DNA of 42,989 bases from Leptospiraceae bacterium (GCA_026418015.1 JAOACE010000019.1:1-42989), one strand, 5' to 3'; counted from the first letter of the stretch, positions 15,821 through 24,603 are shown. Notes: generated from the letters alone by a model not told the origin. Numbers and translations are program-made.

Positions 15821-17893
15821 ATGATCTATACTATCGTTCCCAAAGAAAAAAAGGACTGGATAAAACATTTTTTTTTATTTTGGGGGCTTTTTTTAGTTCT
15901 ATTACAAATCCAGCGAATGGTATTTTATTTTTTTTACGTGGATACAACTACCAAAGATAGTAATTTTTATTCCGAAGTCTTTTGGGCTTTTATTACAGGA
16001 TTTCGTTTTGATTTAGCTGTATTACCCATAGTTTTCTTATGGTATGATGTTTTATTGTTTTTTTTCTATTTACTCTTTATCTATCGCATAATAAAACCAA
16101 AAACTTATCAAATATTCGCATTAATTTTATTTTTTATCGAATGGTATGTGATGATTCACATTGCATTAGCCAATGTTTCTAGTATTTTAAACTATGGTGT
16201 TAACAACAAACATTTAGGTTGGGAATATTTTGCGTATTTTCGTGATCTTCCTCTTTTTATAAAAAGTATCTATTCCAAAAACCCAGAAATCATTCTTAGT
16301 TTGTTTTTTTTATTATTTTTATGGATGGGATTAGGAATTTATTTTATCCGAAAGGCTTTGAATATCCAACATACCTATCCATCGAATCAATTTAAAATAA
16401 GTCAATTTGTTTTGTATCTTATGATCAACGTTATTGCATTTCGCGGTGGAATACAAACGAACCCTATAAGACCAGCAGATGCCCTAACATCGAAAAATAC
16501 ATTTATCAACAACCTACGTCTAAACGGAATCTTTACGATTATGCATGATTTTTCGGATCAAAAGGATTTTAAAGAATTTTTTCCTCCCGAAGAAAATATT
16601 CGTTTTATCCAAAGCTTTTTTCAAGAACCAGATCCTTTTGTTGATCCAGAATATCCTTTATTAAGATACATGAATCCAAGAAAAATGGATTTTTATCATT
16701 TTAAGAGCGAGTTATCCAAAACAAAAACAGAATATCGTTATAACATGATTGTGATAGTATTAGAATCTTGGAGTGCAAAATTTCTTGAACCATACAACCC
16801 AAACTTTAAAGATGTTGCACCAAATTTTAACCGAATCAGTAAGCAAGGATTAATTTTTCGACATGCTTATGCCTCTGGTGGACGAAGTGCAAACGGTATT
16901 TTTAGCATTCTTTCTGGCATTCCAGACCGTGCAGGTAGAACCATCTTTCGCTCCAATCAAGTCTTTAATCGTTTTGGAAGTCTTCCTTATCTTCTAAAAG
17001 AAAAAGGATATACCACGATTTTTGCCCATAGCGGTGATCTAAACTTTGACAACCTTAAAACTGCTCTACCCCACTTTGGTTTCGAAATTCTCATTGGAAA
17101 AGAAGAAATGGAAAAATCAAAAAAATATTTGAATACTTGGACGATGGGATATTTCGACGAAGATCTTTATGATATCTCCTTAGAAACTATCAAAAAACAA
17201 AAGCAACCCTTTTTTTTGATGATCTTTACATCCAATAACCATCATCCTTACACTGTACCAGATAAACGGTTCGAAATATTCCCCGAATCCGATCCAGAAG
17301 CAAAATTTAAAAATTCTTATCATTATGCGGATTATGCCCTTGGAAAATTTATCGACAATTTAAAAAAAAGTAATATCATTAAAAATACAATTGTGATGTT
17401 CGTAGCTGATCATACTCATCATACAAACTTAAACTATTACGAAGATCGTCAAATTCCTTTTTTGATCTATTCTCCGAATTTAATTCAACCACAAGTTCGC
17501 TATGATGTAGTATGCCAATTAGATATTCTTCCTACTATATTAGCGATGACTGGTGGAAATACCTTTTATAGCTCCATCGGTAGAGATTTAACCCTTCCAA
17601 AAGAAGATTCATTTGCATTTTTTGCTGGTGGTTCCGATACCGATATTATAGGTATGATTCAACATCCTTTTATCTATTATCATTATTTTCATAGTCCAGA
17701 AAAATATCTTTTTAGAATTGATCAAGAAATCACTTATAATAACATAGCAAGGGAATATCCAGAGGTAACACAAAAGATGGATTATGTAACAAAGAATTTG
17801 TATCAAATTTCGCGGTATTTAGAAAACAAAAACCAGATTTTCCCCGAAGAAGTTATATTAAACGAATTAAAGAAAAAATGGATTAAGGAGTAG
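15821..17893 (+). CDS. LtaS-like membrane phosphotransferase/sulfatase-fold protein
   Basis: 690 aa. About five hydrophobic helices fill residues 1-205 (WGLFLVLLQIQRMVFYFFY, FRFDLAVLPIVFLWYDVLLFFFYLLFI and others), followed by a large periplasmic alkaline-phosphatase-superfamily domain. IVIVLESWSAKFLEPY supplies the first metal ligand (Glu), ASGGRSANGIFSILSGIP the nucleophile region, and MFVADHTHHTN the Asp/His ligands. The nucleophile position, normally Thr in LtaS and EptA families, is Ser356 here, and there is no C/S-x-P-x-R sulfatase motif. It should move a phospho-group (phosphoglycerol or phosphoethanolamine) onto an envelope glycan or lipid. An in-frame TTG at 15797 would add eight residues; ATG 15821 is preferred, though neither has a Shine-Dalgarno. 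Confidence 0.85.
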   Translation: MIYTIVPKEKKDWIKHFFLFWGLFLVLLQIQRMVFYFFYVDTTTKDSNFYSEVFWAFITGFRFDLAVLPIVFLWYDVLLFFFYLLFIYRIIKPKTYQIFALILFFIEWYVMIHIALANVSSILNYGVNNKHLGWEYFAYFRDLPLFIKSIYSKNPEIILSLFFLLFLWMGLGIYFIRKALNIQHTYPSNQFKISQFVLYLMINVIAFRGGIQTNPIRPADALTSKNTFINNLRLNGIFTIMHDFSDQKDFKEFFPPEENIRFIQSFFQEPDPFVDPEYPLLRYMNPRKMDFYHFKSELSKTKTEYRYNMIVIVLESWSAKFLEPYNPNFKDVAPNFNRISKQGLIFRHAYASGGRSANGIFSILSGIPDRAGRTIFRSNQVFNRFGSLPYLLKEKGYTTIFAHSGDLNFDNLKTALPHFGFEILIGKEEMEKSKKYLNTWTMGYFDEDLYDISLETIKKQKQPFFLMIFTSNNHHPYTVPDKRFEIFPESDPEAKFKNSYHYADYALGKFIDNLKKSNIIKNTIVMFVADHTHHTNLNYYEDRQIPFLIYSPNLIQPQVRYDVVCQLDILPTILAMTGGNTFYSSIGRDLTLPKEDSFAFFAGGSDTDIIGMIQHPFIYYHYFHSPEKYLFRIDQEITYNNIAREYPEVTQKMDYVTKNLYQISRYLENKNQIFPEEVILNELKKKWIKE

Positions 17894-17911
17894 TAAATGG
17901 ACTTAATAACT
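17881..17911 (+). repeat. Direct repeat, copy 1 (end of LtaS-like gene, RBS and start codon)
   Basis: 31 bases that recur at 17948-17978 with two mismatches (17894 T against C; 17907 T against A). The unit covers the last codons of the upstream gene (Ile-Lys-Glu-stop), an AAGGAG ribosome binding site and ATGGACTTA. This copy opens a frame that ends after 12 codons. Confidence 0.9.
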
Positions 17912-17935
17912 TGTCGTAATGTGTATTATAATTAA
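17897..17935 (+). other. 12-codon mini-ORF made by the duplication (possible leader peptide)
   Basis: ATG 17897 with AAGGAG six bases upstream reads MDLITCRNVYYN and stops at TAA 17933-17935. It shares start and ribosome binding site sequence with the next gene and lies 28 bases before that gene's start, so ribosomes should load on both. It may be only a scar, or it may act as an upstream ORF that lowers or couples translation of the 405-aa protein. Confidence 0.35.
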
Positions 17936-17947
17936 TAATATAGAATA

Positions 17948-17978
17948 GATTAAGGAGTAGCAAATGGACTTAAAAACT
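17948..17978 (+). repeat. Direct repeat, copy 2 (functional RBS and start of the 405-aa gene)
   Basis: Second copy of the 31-base unit, 67 bases after the first, 29/31 identical. It contributes the working AAGGAG and the ATG at 17964. Confidence 0.9.
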
Positions 17979-19181
17979 GCTTATAGAAATTATATCGATT
18001 ATGAAGATAAACAAGCTGAGGAGTTTCTGATTTATGAACTTTACAAACAAACTCAATACTGGCTAAAACACGGAGAACCAGACCTTAATTTTTTGTTTGA
18101 ATTTCTCGAACTCTCAGTAGAATTCGAAGAAGAACCTTTTGGAATTAAAAACCTGTTATATTTAGGGTTAAAAGAATTGATCGAGGCCCTCGACTATTAT
18201 AATTTATTCGAAAAAAGTTCTAGTACTCTGGAAAAGCATCTCAACCAAGCATTGATGTCTTTTTTAGCTTGGATTGACGAACCCACTTACAGAAAAATGA
18301 AGAACACCCATTTCTCAGAGTCGGATTTTTATATTTATGAAATTATCGGTGGTGAATTTCCTCACGATTCTGCACAAACATTTTTAAAAACAACCACAGA
18401 AGTAGATGTGTGGATTGTCATTAAATACTTAGAAGAAATTACTGATCAAAGCACTGTAATAGAAATCATCGAATCATTACTGCATAATTTAAAGGTTTTG
18501 CCAGATAAATACATGCTCATTGCTTATTTTATCTTACGCTATCCTGATTTGGTAAAACAAGTGTATCATTCGAATTCGAAAAAAGACGTTGCTTTTTTTT
18601 CTCTTCCTGCGGATATACACTACGAGAAAATCTATTCAATTTTTAAAGCTAGCGAAGAATTTTTATTCTTTGGAGAATTAAGAATGAATTTCTACGAAAA
18701 AATCAAAAATCCTAAACACGAAAGTATTGTTCTTTTAGCTCTCTTAACCATGTTCGAAATCACCAATACAAACTTAACACCAGCTTGGATAGAAGTATTC
18801 GAACGTTCCATTGGCAACCTATGGTCTTATAAATATCGTTCCTTCAATCGACCTAAAAAACACCAATTATTACCAGAATTTGCTGCCAATATCATTGCAT
18901 TTTTATCCGAAGAAGAACAAAAATACATCTACGAAACATCCAAAATTTTTATTATATTTTTCGAAAACATCCATCGATATAGTAAGCAAACCTTCGAAGA
19001 AATCTCCGATCTCCTTTCTTTGAATACAAATATCTTCGAAGAAGAATTACAATTTCATTTGTATTTAGCAGAACGTTCTCCTTTGATATTTAAACGATTA
19101 GAAGTATGTGCTTCGAAAATCTACAAAAAAATCATAAGAAAACGCAATACTTTTGAACTCATCGATGCTGAGGAATTCTAA
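17964..19181 (+). CDS. Unknown helical protein, 405 aa
   Basis: I do not recognise this protein. It has no signal peptide or clear membrane helix, is rich in Glu, Leu, Phe and Tyr, and should be nearly all helical, perhaps HEAT/TPR-like: repeated patterns such as LNFLFEFLELSVEFEEE, VWIVIKYLEEITDQSTVIEIIESLL and EYIYETSK-type helices follow one another. The C-terminal part ends in basic KKIIRKRN. A strong AAGGAG lies six bases before ATG 17964. The start region is the second copy of a direct repeat. The Nudix gene follows after 2 bases, so the two are co-translated and probably share a transcript with the LtaS-like gene. Confidence 0.7.
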   Translation: MDLKTAYRNYIDYEDKQAEEFLIYELYKQTQYWLKHGEPDLNFLFEFLELSVEFEEEPFGIKNLLYLGLKELIEALDYYNLFEKSSSTLEKHLNQALMSFLAWIDEPTYRKMKNTHFSESDFYIYEIIGGEFPHDSAQTFLKTTTEVDVWIVIKYLEEITDQSTVIEIIESLLHNLKVLPDKYMLIAYFILRYPDLVKQVYHSNSKKDVAFFSLPADIHYEKIYSIFKASEEFLFFGELRMNFYEKIKNPKHESIVLLALLTMFEITNTNLTPAWIEVFERSIGNLWSYKYRSFNRPKKHQLLPEFAANIIAFLSEEEQKYIYETSKIFIIFFENIHRYSKQTFEEISDLLSLNTNIFEEELQFHLYLAERSPLIFKRLEVCASKIYKKIIRKRNTFELIDAEEF

Positions 19182-19183
19182 AC

Positions 19184-19597
19184 ATGATACAAAATGGCGA
19201 ATTTCAAATAACATTAAAATTATTACTTTGGGATAAAAACTATTTTTTGTATTTAAAAGATCGACATACTGGTTTTGGAGATTTACCAGGAGGCAGAATT
19301 ACAAAAGAAGAGCACTATAACTGGTTCTCTGCTCTCGAAAGAGAAATCCAAGAGGAATTAGGATCAATTGAATACAAAATTCAACCAGATCCTGTTTATG
19401 TTTTTCCTCATTTTGTTAGTAAAGATCAAAAAGACGCAGTAGCAATTCTTTTCGAAGGTTATTATTTAGGAGGAAAAATAGAAATCTCAGATGAACACGA
19501 AGAATATCTTTGGCTACATAAAAATACTTCTTTAGAAGATTATTTCTCGGATACCATGCTTCTAGGTCTAAAAAACTATTTTAACAAAAGAAAATAA
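19184..19597 (+). CDS. Nudix hydrolase
   Basis: 137 aa, single Nudix domain that would hydrolyse a nucleoside diphosphate linked to another group. The Nudix box is present as GDLPGGRITKEEHYN followed by LEREIQEELGS, but two extra residues lie between the first Glu and the REIQEE helix compared with G-x5-E-x7-REUxEExGU. The metal-binding Glu residues of REIQEE are intact. FVSKDQKDAVAILFEGYYLGG and EHEEYLWLHK complete the fold. No substrate-specific motif is evident. The gene begins 2 bases after the 405-aa protein and is followed after 3 bases by the secreted hydrolase, so the three form a tight set. Confidence 0.88.
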   Translation: MIQNGEFQITLKLLLWDKNYFLYLKDRHTGFGDLPGGRITKEEHYNWFSALEREIQEELGSIEYKIQPDPVYVFPHFVSKDQKDAVAILFEGYYLGGKIEISDEHEEYLWLHKNTSLEDYFSDTMLLGLKNYFNKRK

Positions 19598-19600
19598 TTT

Positions 19601-20491
19601 ATGAAATTTTATATATTTATTTTATTATTTTTGCTTAATATTTTTTCTCTATATGCATACGAAAAAGAAAAATGTTATAGAATCGATGATATTCAGAATT
19701 TTATCGAACATCATCCCAAAAAAACCAATAAAAATGAACTTTTATTAGTTCAGTTAACGATTGATAAAGTAAACATTGACGTATACATACCCAAATTAGA
19801 TCAAAAAAACTGTTACAAAAATTTATTGGTACTTCCTGGTTGGAAGTTTTCTAAAACGCGTTGGTTTAACGAAACAAGGTTAAAAGAATTTATAAAAAAA
19901 TATCAATATATAGCAATTGCACCAGAAATGAACACAACTGTTTATGAATCCCAATATTTCCGAGAAACCAAATTCAAATGGCACGAAAAACCAGGTATGC
20001 AATTTATAGAGAAGGATCTCATACCTTATCTGAATCAATTTCATTTTTTAAAGAATGATTTTTATAATATGGGATTGGGGCTTTCTACGGGCGCAAGAGG
20101 TATTGTGCTCATTAGTTCAAGAAATCCCCGACTTTTTTATGCTATTGCAGCACTTTCCGGAGATTACGATCAGACTTTAACACCAAACGATAATTTAATG
20201 CGACTTACTTATGGAGAATACCATCAGTTTAAAGAACGCTGGCATACCTTCGACAATCCCATATACAATTTTAAACAAAGCGGTATCAACACCCATTTTT
20301 ATTTAGGACATGGAAAAAAAGACAATGTTGTCAGTTACGAACACTCCCTTCATCTTTACAATTTTTTAAAGAGCTTGAATTCTTCCAAAACTATTACATT
20401 AAACCTTTGCGAAGATTGTAAGCATGATTTTTTATATTGGGATAAAGAGATCGATAGTGTTTTTACCTTTTTCGAAACGACCATCAATTAA
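19601..20491 (+). CDS. Secreted alpha/beta hydrolase, esterase-D-like
   Basis: 296 aa. A signal peptide (MKFYIFILLFLLNIFSLYA, likely cleaved near residue 19) directs it to the periplasm or beyond. The alpha/beta-hydrolase triad is visible: nucleophile Ser162 in GLGLSTGARG, Asp241 in GHGKKDNVV and His275 in CKHDFLYW. NLLVLPGWKFSKTRWFNE holds the oxyanion strand. This arrangement resembles esterases of the EstD/Fes type, so an acyl or glycan ester is a likely substrate. Four cysteines in the mature chain (Cys25, Cys71, Cys270, Cys273) could pair. The 3' end overlaps the convergent ArsC/Spx-like gene by 4 bases. Confidence 0.8.
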   Translation: MKFYIFILLFLLNIFSLYAYEKEKCYRIDDIQNFIEHHPKKTNKNELLLVQLTIDKVNIDVYIPKLDQKNCYKNLLVLPGWKFSKTRWFNETRLKEFIKKYQYIAIAPEMNTTVYESQYFRETKFKWHEKPGMQFIEKDLIPYLNQFHFLKNDFYNMGLGLSTGARGIVLISSRNPRLFYAIAALSGDYDQTLTPNDNLMRLTYGEYHQFKERWHTFDNPIYNFKQSGINTHFYLGHGKKDNVVSYEHSLHLYNFLKSLNSSKTITLNLCEDCKHDFLYWDKEIDSVFTFFETTIN

Positions 20492-20835
20492 AAAAGATTC
20501 ATAACGTCTTTTCCCATTCCATAGAGATCTTTTGATTTATCTACGACAACTGGTCTTTTGATGAGTTTTGGGTTTTCTACTAAGAGTTTTAGAATATCGT
20601 CCTTTTTAAGTTCTTTGATTTTATCTTTTAGGTTTAATTCGCGATATGTAGAACTCGATTTATTGATTAAATCTTCTGGTAGAATTTGCAATTTTTTGAT
20701 CAATTGATTTAAGATTGTTTTAGAAGGTGGATTTTGAGTGATATCAATAAATTTATATTCAATGCCCTTTTCTTTTAGGTATTTTTCTACTTTTCGCGAT
20801 GTATCGCATTTTTGATAACCATAAAATTCTACCAT
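20488..20835 (-). CDS. ArsC/Spx-family thioredoxin-fold protein
   Basis: 115 aa, complete for the family. EFYGYQKCDTSRKVEKYLKEKG gives the active-site Cys10 followed by D-T, as in YffB/ArsC proteins, with a single Cys rather than the Spx CxxC. NPPSKTILNQLIKKL, KSSSTYRELNL and the conserved KRPVVVDKSKDLYGMG near the C-terminus (LIKRPVV) complete the ArsC fold. No arsenic gene lies nearby, so a glutathione- or thiol-linked reductase or a regulatory role is as likely as arsenate reduction. It is divergent from ppx, with an inverted repeat (20875-20893) between the two. Confidence 0.85.
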   Translation of the reverse strand: MVEFYGYQKCDTSRKVEKYLKEKGIEYKFIDITQNPPSKTILNQLIKKLQILPEDLINKSSSTYRELNLKDKIKELKKDDILKLLVENPKLIKRPVVVDKSKDLYGMGKDVMNLF

Positions 20836-20874
20836 AAATTCAGGTTTTTTTATATTTTTTATTTATCAAGGATT

Positions 20875-20893
20875 TTTTAGAAAATATCTAAAA
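20875..20893. promoter_or_regulatory. Inverted repeat between arsC-like gene and ppx
   Basis: TTTTAGA (20875-20881) and TCTAAAA (20887-20893) are perfect 7-base arms with a 5-base centre in the 97-base divergent gap. It may be an operator. The arms are mostly A/T, so chance is possible. Confidence 0.25.
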
Positions 20894-20932
20894 TTGGTTG
20901 TTAATCCATCTTTTTATTTTTTTTAGGAAATC

Positions 20933-22438
20933 ATGTTAAACCGACCAATTGCAGCAATCGATATGGGCACGAATTCTTTTCACATGATAATTGCAAAGAA
21001 AGAAAACAACCAAGTTCAAGTATTAGATCGAGAAAAGGTAGTTGTTCGATTAGGTGAAGGTGGAAGTGATTACGATTATATAACACCCAACGCAGAAAAA
21101 CGAGCCATAGAAACTTTAAAAGCCTTTAAAGTCATTGCAAAAAAATACAATGCAGTCATACAAGCTGTTGCTACCTCTGCGGTTCGAGAAGCAAAAAATC
21201 AAAAAGAATTTCTATATAAAGTTTACAAAGAAACTGGTATAAAAGTTAAAGTAATTCCTGGTCAAGAAGAAGGCAGGTTGATCTATTTAGGAGTACTACA
21301 AATCGTCCCCGCTTATGAACAACATGCACTCGTAGTTGACATTGGTGGTGGTTCTACCGAAATCATATTAGGCTATAAGGCAAATCCTTTATTTATCCGT
21401 TCTGTTAAGTTAGGTGCTGTACGATTAACAGAACGATTTTTTCCTAATGGGATCCTAAATCCAATAAAAATCAAGGAAGCAGAAAATTACGTAAAAAACT
21501 TTATTATCGATACATACGAAGAATTTAAAAATCAAAATTTATCTTTTGAAGTTGCAATTGGATCTTCTGGTACAGCAAAAACCGTTGTAGAATTAATCCA
21601 TCAAAACAAAAAAAATGAATTTAGTTATTTAGAACTCCTCGATCTCTGGGAAAAAATTTCTCGATACGAAACACCAGAAAAAAGGCAAAAGAAACTCGAT
21701 ATAGACGAAAATCGTGCAGACATCTTGCCTGCTGGTGTAATAATCTTAAAACAAATCTTCGAAACTTTTAAAATCAGTAAAATGGTTTTTTCTCCTTATG
21801 CATTACGCGAAGGTGTTCTTTACGAATTACTCTACAGAAAAAACAAGAAAAACGATCTAAAAGAAATCCGAAGAAATTCTTGCATCAACTTATTAAAGCG
21901 ATTTAACCAAGAAATTCTTTTGAACACAGCAAATGTCTCTTTAAAAATATTAAAATATATTGGCAAAGAATATCCCGAATTATTATCCCACAAAGAATTA
22001 TTAGAATATGCTTCTTTATTACACAATATTGGGGTTGCTATTGCACATACCAGTCACCATAAACATAGCTATTACATTATTTCTCAAACAGAATACCTTT
22101 TAGGTTTTACCAAAAACGAAATAGAATTAATTGCATGCATTGCAAGATACCACAGAAAATCTTTCCCAAATAAAAAGCATTCTGAATTCGAAACCTTAAC
22201 GCCCACAGAACAAAACCTAGTAGAGTTCTATGCGGGAATTCTACGAATTGCTATTGGTCTTACCAGAACTCATGTTGAACCAGAAATAGAAATAGAAAAA
22301 AAAGAAGATCATTATATTTTTTATATTATAACAAAAAATCCATCGGATGCAGAACTTCTTTGTAATATGGCGCAATTAAGAAAAGAACTTCTCGAAAACA
22401 AACTACAAAAAAGGATTGTGTTTTACAGCACGCGATAA
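20933..22438 (+). CDS. ppx: Exopolyphosphatase / guanosine pentaphosphate phosphohydrolase (Ppx/GppA)
   Basis: 501 aa. The actin-fold Ppx/GppA domain fills about residues 1-300: AAIDMGTNSFHMIIA (7-21), AVATSAVREAKN (78-89), PGQEEGRLIYLGV and VVDIGGGSTEIILG (134-147). The C-terminal part (about 320-480) looks like the HD-type region of long Ppx/GppA proteins (YASLLHNIGVAIAHTSHHKHSYYII, IARYHRKSFP). The enzyme removes terminal phosphate from polyphosphate or pppGpp and so affects the stringent response; sequence alone does not settle which. AGGA lies 5 bases before ATG 20933. It ends 10 bases from the convergent acpS stop. Confidence 0.9.
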   Translation: MLNRPIAAIDMGTNSFHMIIAKKENNQVQVLDREKVVVRLGEGGSDYDYITPNAEKRAIETLKAFKVIAKKYNAVIQAVATSAVREAKNQKEFLYKVYKETGIKVKVIPGQEEGRLIYLGVLQIVPAYEQHALVVDIGGGSTEIILGYKANPLFIRSVKLGAVRLTERFFPNGILNPIKIKEAENYVKNFIIDTYEEFKNQNLSFEVAIGSSGTAKTVVELIHQNKKNEFSYLELLDLWEKISRYETPEKRQKKLDIDENRADILPAGVIILKQIFETFKISKMVFSPYALREGVLYELLYRKNKKNDLKEIRRNSCINLLKRFNQEILLNTANVSLKILKYIGKEYPELLSHKELLEYASLLHNIGVAIAHTSHHKHSYYIISQTEYLLGFTKNEIELIACIARYHRKSFPNKKHSEFETLTPTEQNLVEFYAGILRIAIGLTRTHVEPEIEIEKKEDHYIFYIITKNPSDAELLCNMAQLRKELLENKLQKRIVFYSTR

Positions 22439-22448
22439 TCTTTAAATT

Positions 22449-22826
22449 TTAATCTTCCAATATAACCACTGCTACACTGAAATTCTCGGAATGGGTAATA
22501 GAAAAATGGGTATTTTTTACCCCTTTTTGTTGAGCAATTTCTGCAATTTTGCCTTTTAAAACTAAATTCTTTTTCCCAAAGTTTTTCCCAGCAACTTCTA
22601 TATCTTTATACAATAGACCAATCCTATGACGAATATTTAAAGTTTTGATTACAGCTTCTTTAACAGCAAAACGTGCTGCTAAGTGTGGTATAGGATCAGA
22701 CTTACTCAAAGAATATTCGATTTCGTCTTGATGAAAATATCTCTCTAAAAACTTTTTACCGTGAGTTCGATAAATTTTTTCTATTCGTTGATGTTCAATG
22801 ATATCGATTCCTACCCCTAAAATCAT
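22449..22826 (-). CDS. acpS: Holo-[acyl-carrier-protein] synthase
   Basis: 125 aa, family length. It transfers 4'-phosphopantetheine from CoA to acyl carrier protein. Metal-binding Asp8 in ILGVGIDIIEHQRIE and Glu57 in ARFAVKEAVIKTL are present, as is the C-terminal SITHSENFSVAVVI. Its ATG overlaps the stop of cdaR as ATGA, so it is the last gene of the dapA-dapB-cdaA-cdaR-acpS set. No terminator hairpin was seen after it; the convergent ppx stop is 10 bases away. Confidence 0.95.
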   Translation of the reverse strand: MILGVGIDIIEHQRIEKIYRTHGKKFLERYFHQDEIEYSLSKSDPIPHLAARFAVKEAVIKTLNIRHRIGLLYKDIEVAGKNFGKKNLVLKGKIAEIAQQKGVKNTHFSITHSENFSVAVVILED

Positions 22827-23845
22827 CTGATTAAATGCTCCTGTAATCCCTTTTCTAATTGATTCATCGGTATTTTTTTCTTTATTCTAAATTGCAACCC
22901 AACTGTTAAGGGTTCAATTTTTAGAATTTCTAGTTCTTGTATTTCTATTTTTGGTTTTACCACTACTGGCAAATCGGGAATATAATTACTTGGTATTATA
23001 CTTTCGGAAGAATTATCTACTTCTACGGGACAAAAGGTTTCTGCAACAAAAGAATCTGCTGTAAGAAAATATTTCGAAATATAGAATACTTTTACTTTTT
23101 GTTCGTTTGCAATTTCTAAATTCCCTAAATTATTTTTACAGTTAAGAGGGATTTCCAATTCGAACAAGTTAAATCCTTGGGGAAGTTGGTTAATTTTTTC
23201 TTGAAATTCTTCTTCTGAATAGTACCTTAATTCTAATTGCACCTCGAAGGGTTGATTTTCTACTAACTTGGTAAATTTAGGCATTTGCTGAAACATTACT
23301 TTTCCATAGAAGATAGAAGAATTGGCAGAAAGTTTTAAAGGCATCAATTTTAAGTTGAATTCTCGATTTATGGTGGATTCTGGACCCTCTACTGTTATAG
23401 AGGTTGGATTAAAATTCCAATAATAGAGTTTTTTATTCTGAGGTAAATCATAAATCGGTTGTATAGGAAATGTTTTTCTTTTTTTATTATCAAGTTGAAT
23501 TTCTATTTCGGAATATTCTAGATGAATTTGCAACGATGGTGGTGGTGGAGGAATTAATTCTAAACGAAATTTATTTAGACCCGCGGTAGGACCAGTATTG
23601 ATCATATACAGTTTAAAGTTCGAAGGATCAATAGCCAACAATTCTTCTGGTCCAGAAAACTCTACTTTAATAAATGCAGGCGGTTCTTCTCTAAATACGA
23701 GATGATTAGGTATTGTGGGAGTTTCTACGCGAATAAAAAATGTTTTTGTTGCAGTTTTTGTATACTGAACGTAATAATAAAATATGATTGCTATAATAAG
23801 ACTTCCTAATTTTGCTTGCCATCGATGTTGAAAAAATTTTAACAT
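22823..23845 (-). CDS. cdaR: YbbR-domain protein, CdaR-like regulator of diadenylate cyclase
   Basis: 340 aa. One N-terminal membrane helix (about 12-28, GSLIIAIIFYYYVQY) anchors a long extracytoplasmic beta-rich region with several YbbR-type repeats: VEFSGPEELLAIDPSNFKLYM followed by GLNKFRLELIPPPPPSLQI, then SITVEGPESTINREFNLKLMPLKL and further weaker repeats. YbbR/CdaR proteins bind CdaA and adjust c-di-AMP synthesis. It follows cdaA with a 2-base gap, the same order as cdaA-cdaR in Firmicutes, and is coupled to acpS by ATGA. It is divergent in sequence but the context makes the call firm. Confidence 0.85.
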   Translation of the reverse strand: MLKFFQHRWQAKLGSLIIAIIFYYYVQYTKTATKTFFIRVETPTIPNHLVFREEPPAFIKVEFSGPEELLAIDPSNFKLYMINTGPTAGLNKFRLELIPPPPPSLQIHLEYSEIEIQLDNKKRKTFPIQPIYDLPQNKKLYYWNFNPTSITVEGPESTINREFNLKLMPLKLSANSSIFYGKVMFQQMPKFTKLVENQPFEVQLELRYYSEEEFQEKINQLPQGFNLFELEIPLNCKNNLGNLEIANEQKVKVFYISKYFLTADSFVAETFCPVEVDNSSESIIPSNYIPDLPVVVKPKIEIQELEILKIEPLTVGLQFRIKKKIPMNQLEKGLQEHLIR

Positions 23846-23847
23846 AA

Positions 23848-24603
23848 TTAACTCTTTTTATTCATCAACTCTAAGATTTTTTCTTTAAGTTTTTCTTTAG
23901 GAATAGGAGAAAACATTTGCCCATTATGCATGATGCTGATCTCTCCCGTCTCTTCTGATGTTACGATTACAATGGCATCTGTTTCTTCTGCCATTCCCAT
24001 TGCTGCTCTATGTCTTGCACCATGAGTAGTCTTTAATAAAGGAGAATCCGAAACAGGTAAAAAACAAGCCGCGGCAATAACGCGATCCTTTTCGATGATC
24101 ACTGCTCCATCATGTAGTGGATTCTCTTCGTAAAAAATTGTCAAAAGCAGTTCTTTCGAAACCAATGCATCTAATTTAACAGATCGTTCGATAATGTATT
24201 CTGGCTTCATATCTTGTAAAATACAAATCAACGATCCAACCTGATTTTTTGCAAGTTCTACTACCGCTTCTACAATCTTATCTAAATGCTGAATTTTTTT
24301 TGGGTTGATCCAGTTAAAGATAGGCATGTTACCAATTTCGCCCACTAATCTTCGTAATTCTGGTTGCAACAGAACAATAATACCAAAAACCAAGTATGCA
24401 CTTAAATTTTTGATAATCCAAGAGATGGTTTCTAAATGAAGTTTTCTTGATATTACATCAAACACAAGAATAATTACAATAGCAAAAAGTAATTGCATTG
24501 CTCTTGTTCGCGTTAATAAAACATAGATTCGATACAATAAAAATGCAACAATAAGGATATCAAGAACAACAAAAAGGTTTATTTTATTCAAAATCAAACT
24601 CAT
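23848..24603 (-). CDS. cdaA: Diadenylate cyclase CdaA
   Basis: 251 aa. Makes c-di-AMP from two ATP at the inner membrane. Three N-terminal helices (about 10-30, 36-52, 66-80) are followed by the DAC domain with both catalytic motifs: DGA at 165-167 (NPLHDGAVII) and RHR at 197-199 (THGARHRAAMG), then EETDAIVIVTSEETGEISI. The length and layout are those of CdaA/DacA, not DisA. Its start overlaps the dapB stop as ATGA. c-di-AMP controls osmolyte and potassium transport and wall homeostasis in other bacteria; here it is tied to lysine/diaminopimelate genes instead of the usual glmM. Confidence 0.95.
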   Translation of the reverse strand: MSLILNKINLFVVLDILIVAFLLYRIYVLLTRTRAMQLLFAIVIILVFDVISRKLHLETISWIIKNLSAYLVFGIIVLLQPELRRLVGEIGNMPIFNWINPKKIQHLDKIVEAVVELAKNQVGSLICILQDMKPEYIIERSVKLDALVSKELLLTIFYEENPLHDGAVIIEKDRVIAAACFLPVSDSPLLKTTHGARHRAAMGMAEETDAIVIVTSEETGEISIMHNGQMFSPIPKEKLKEKILELMNKKS

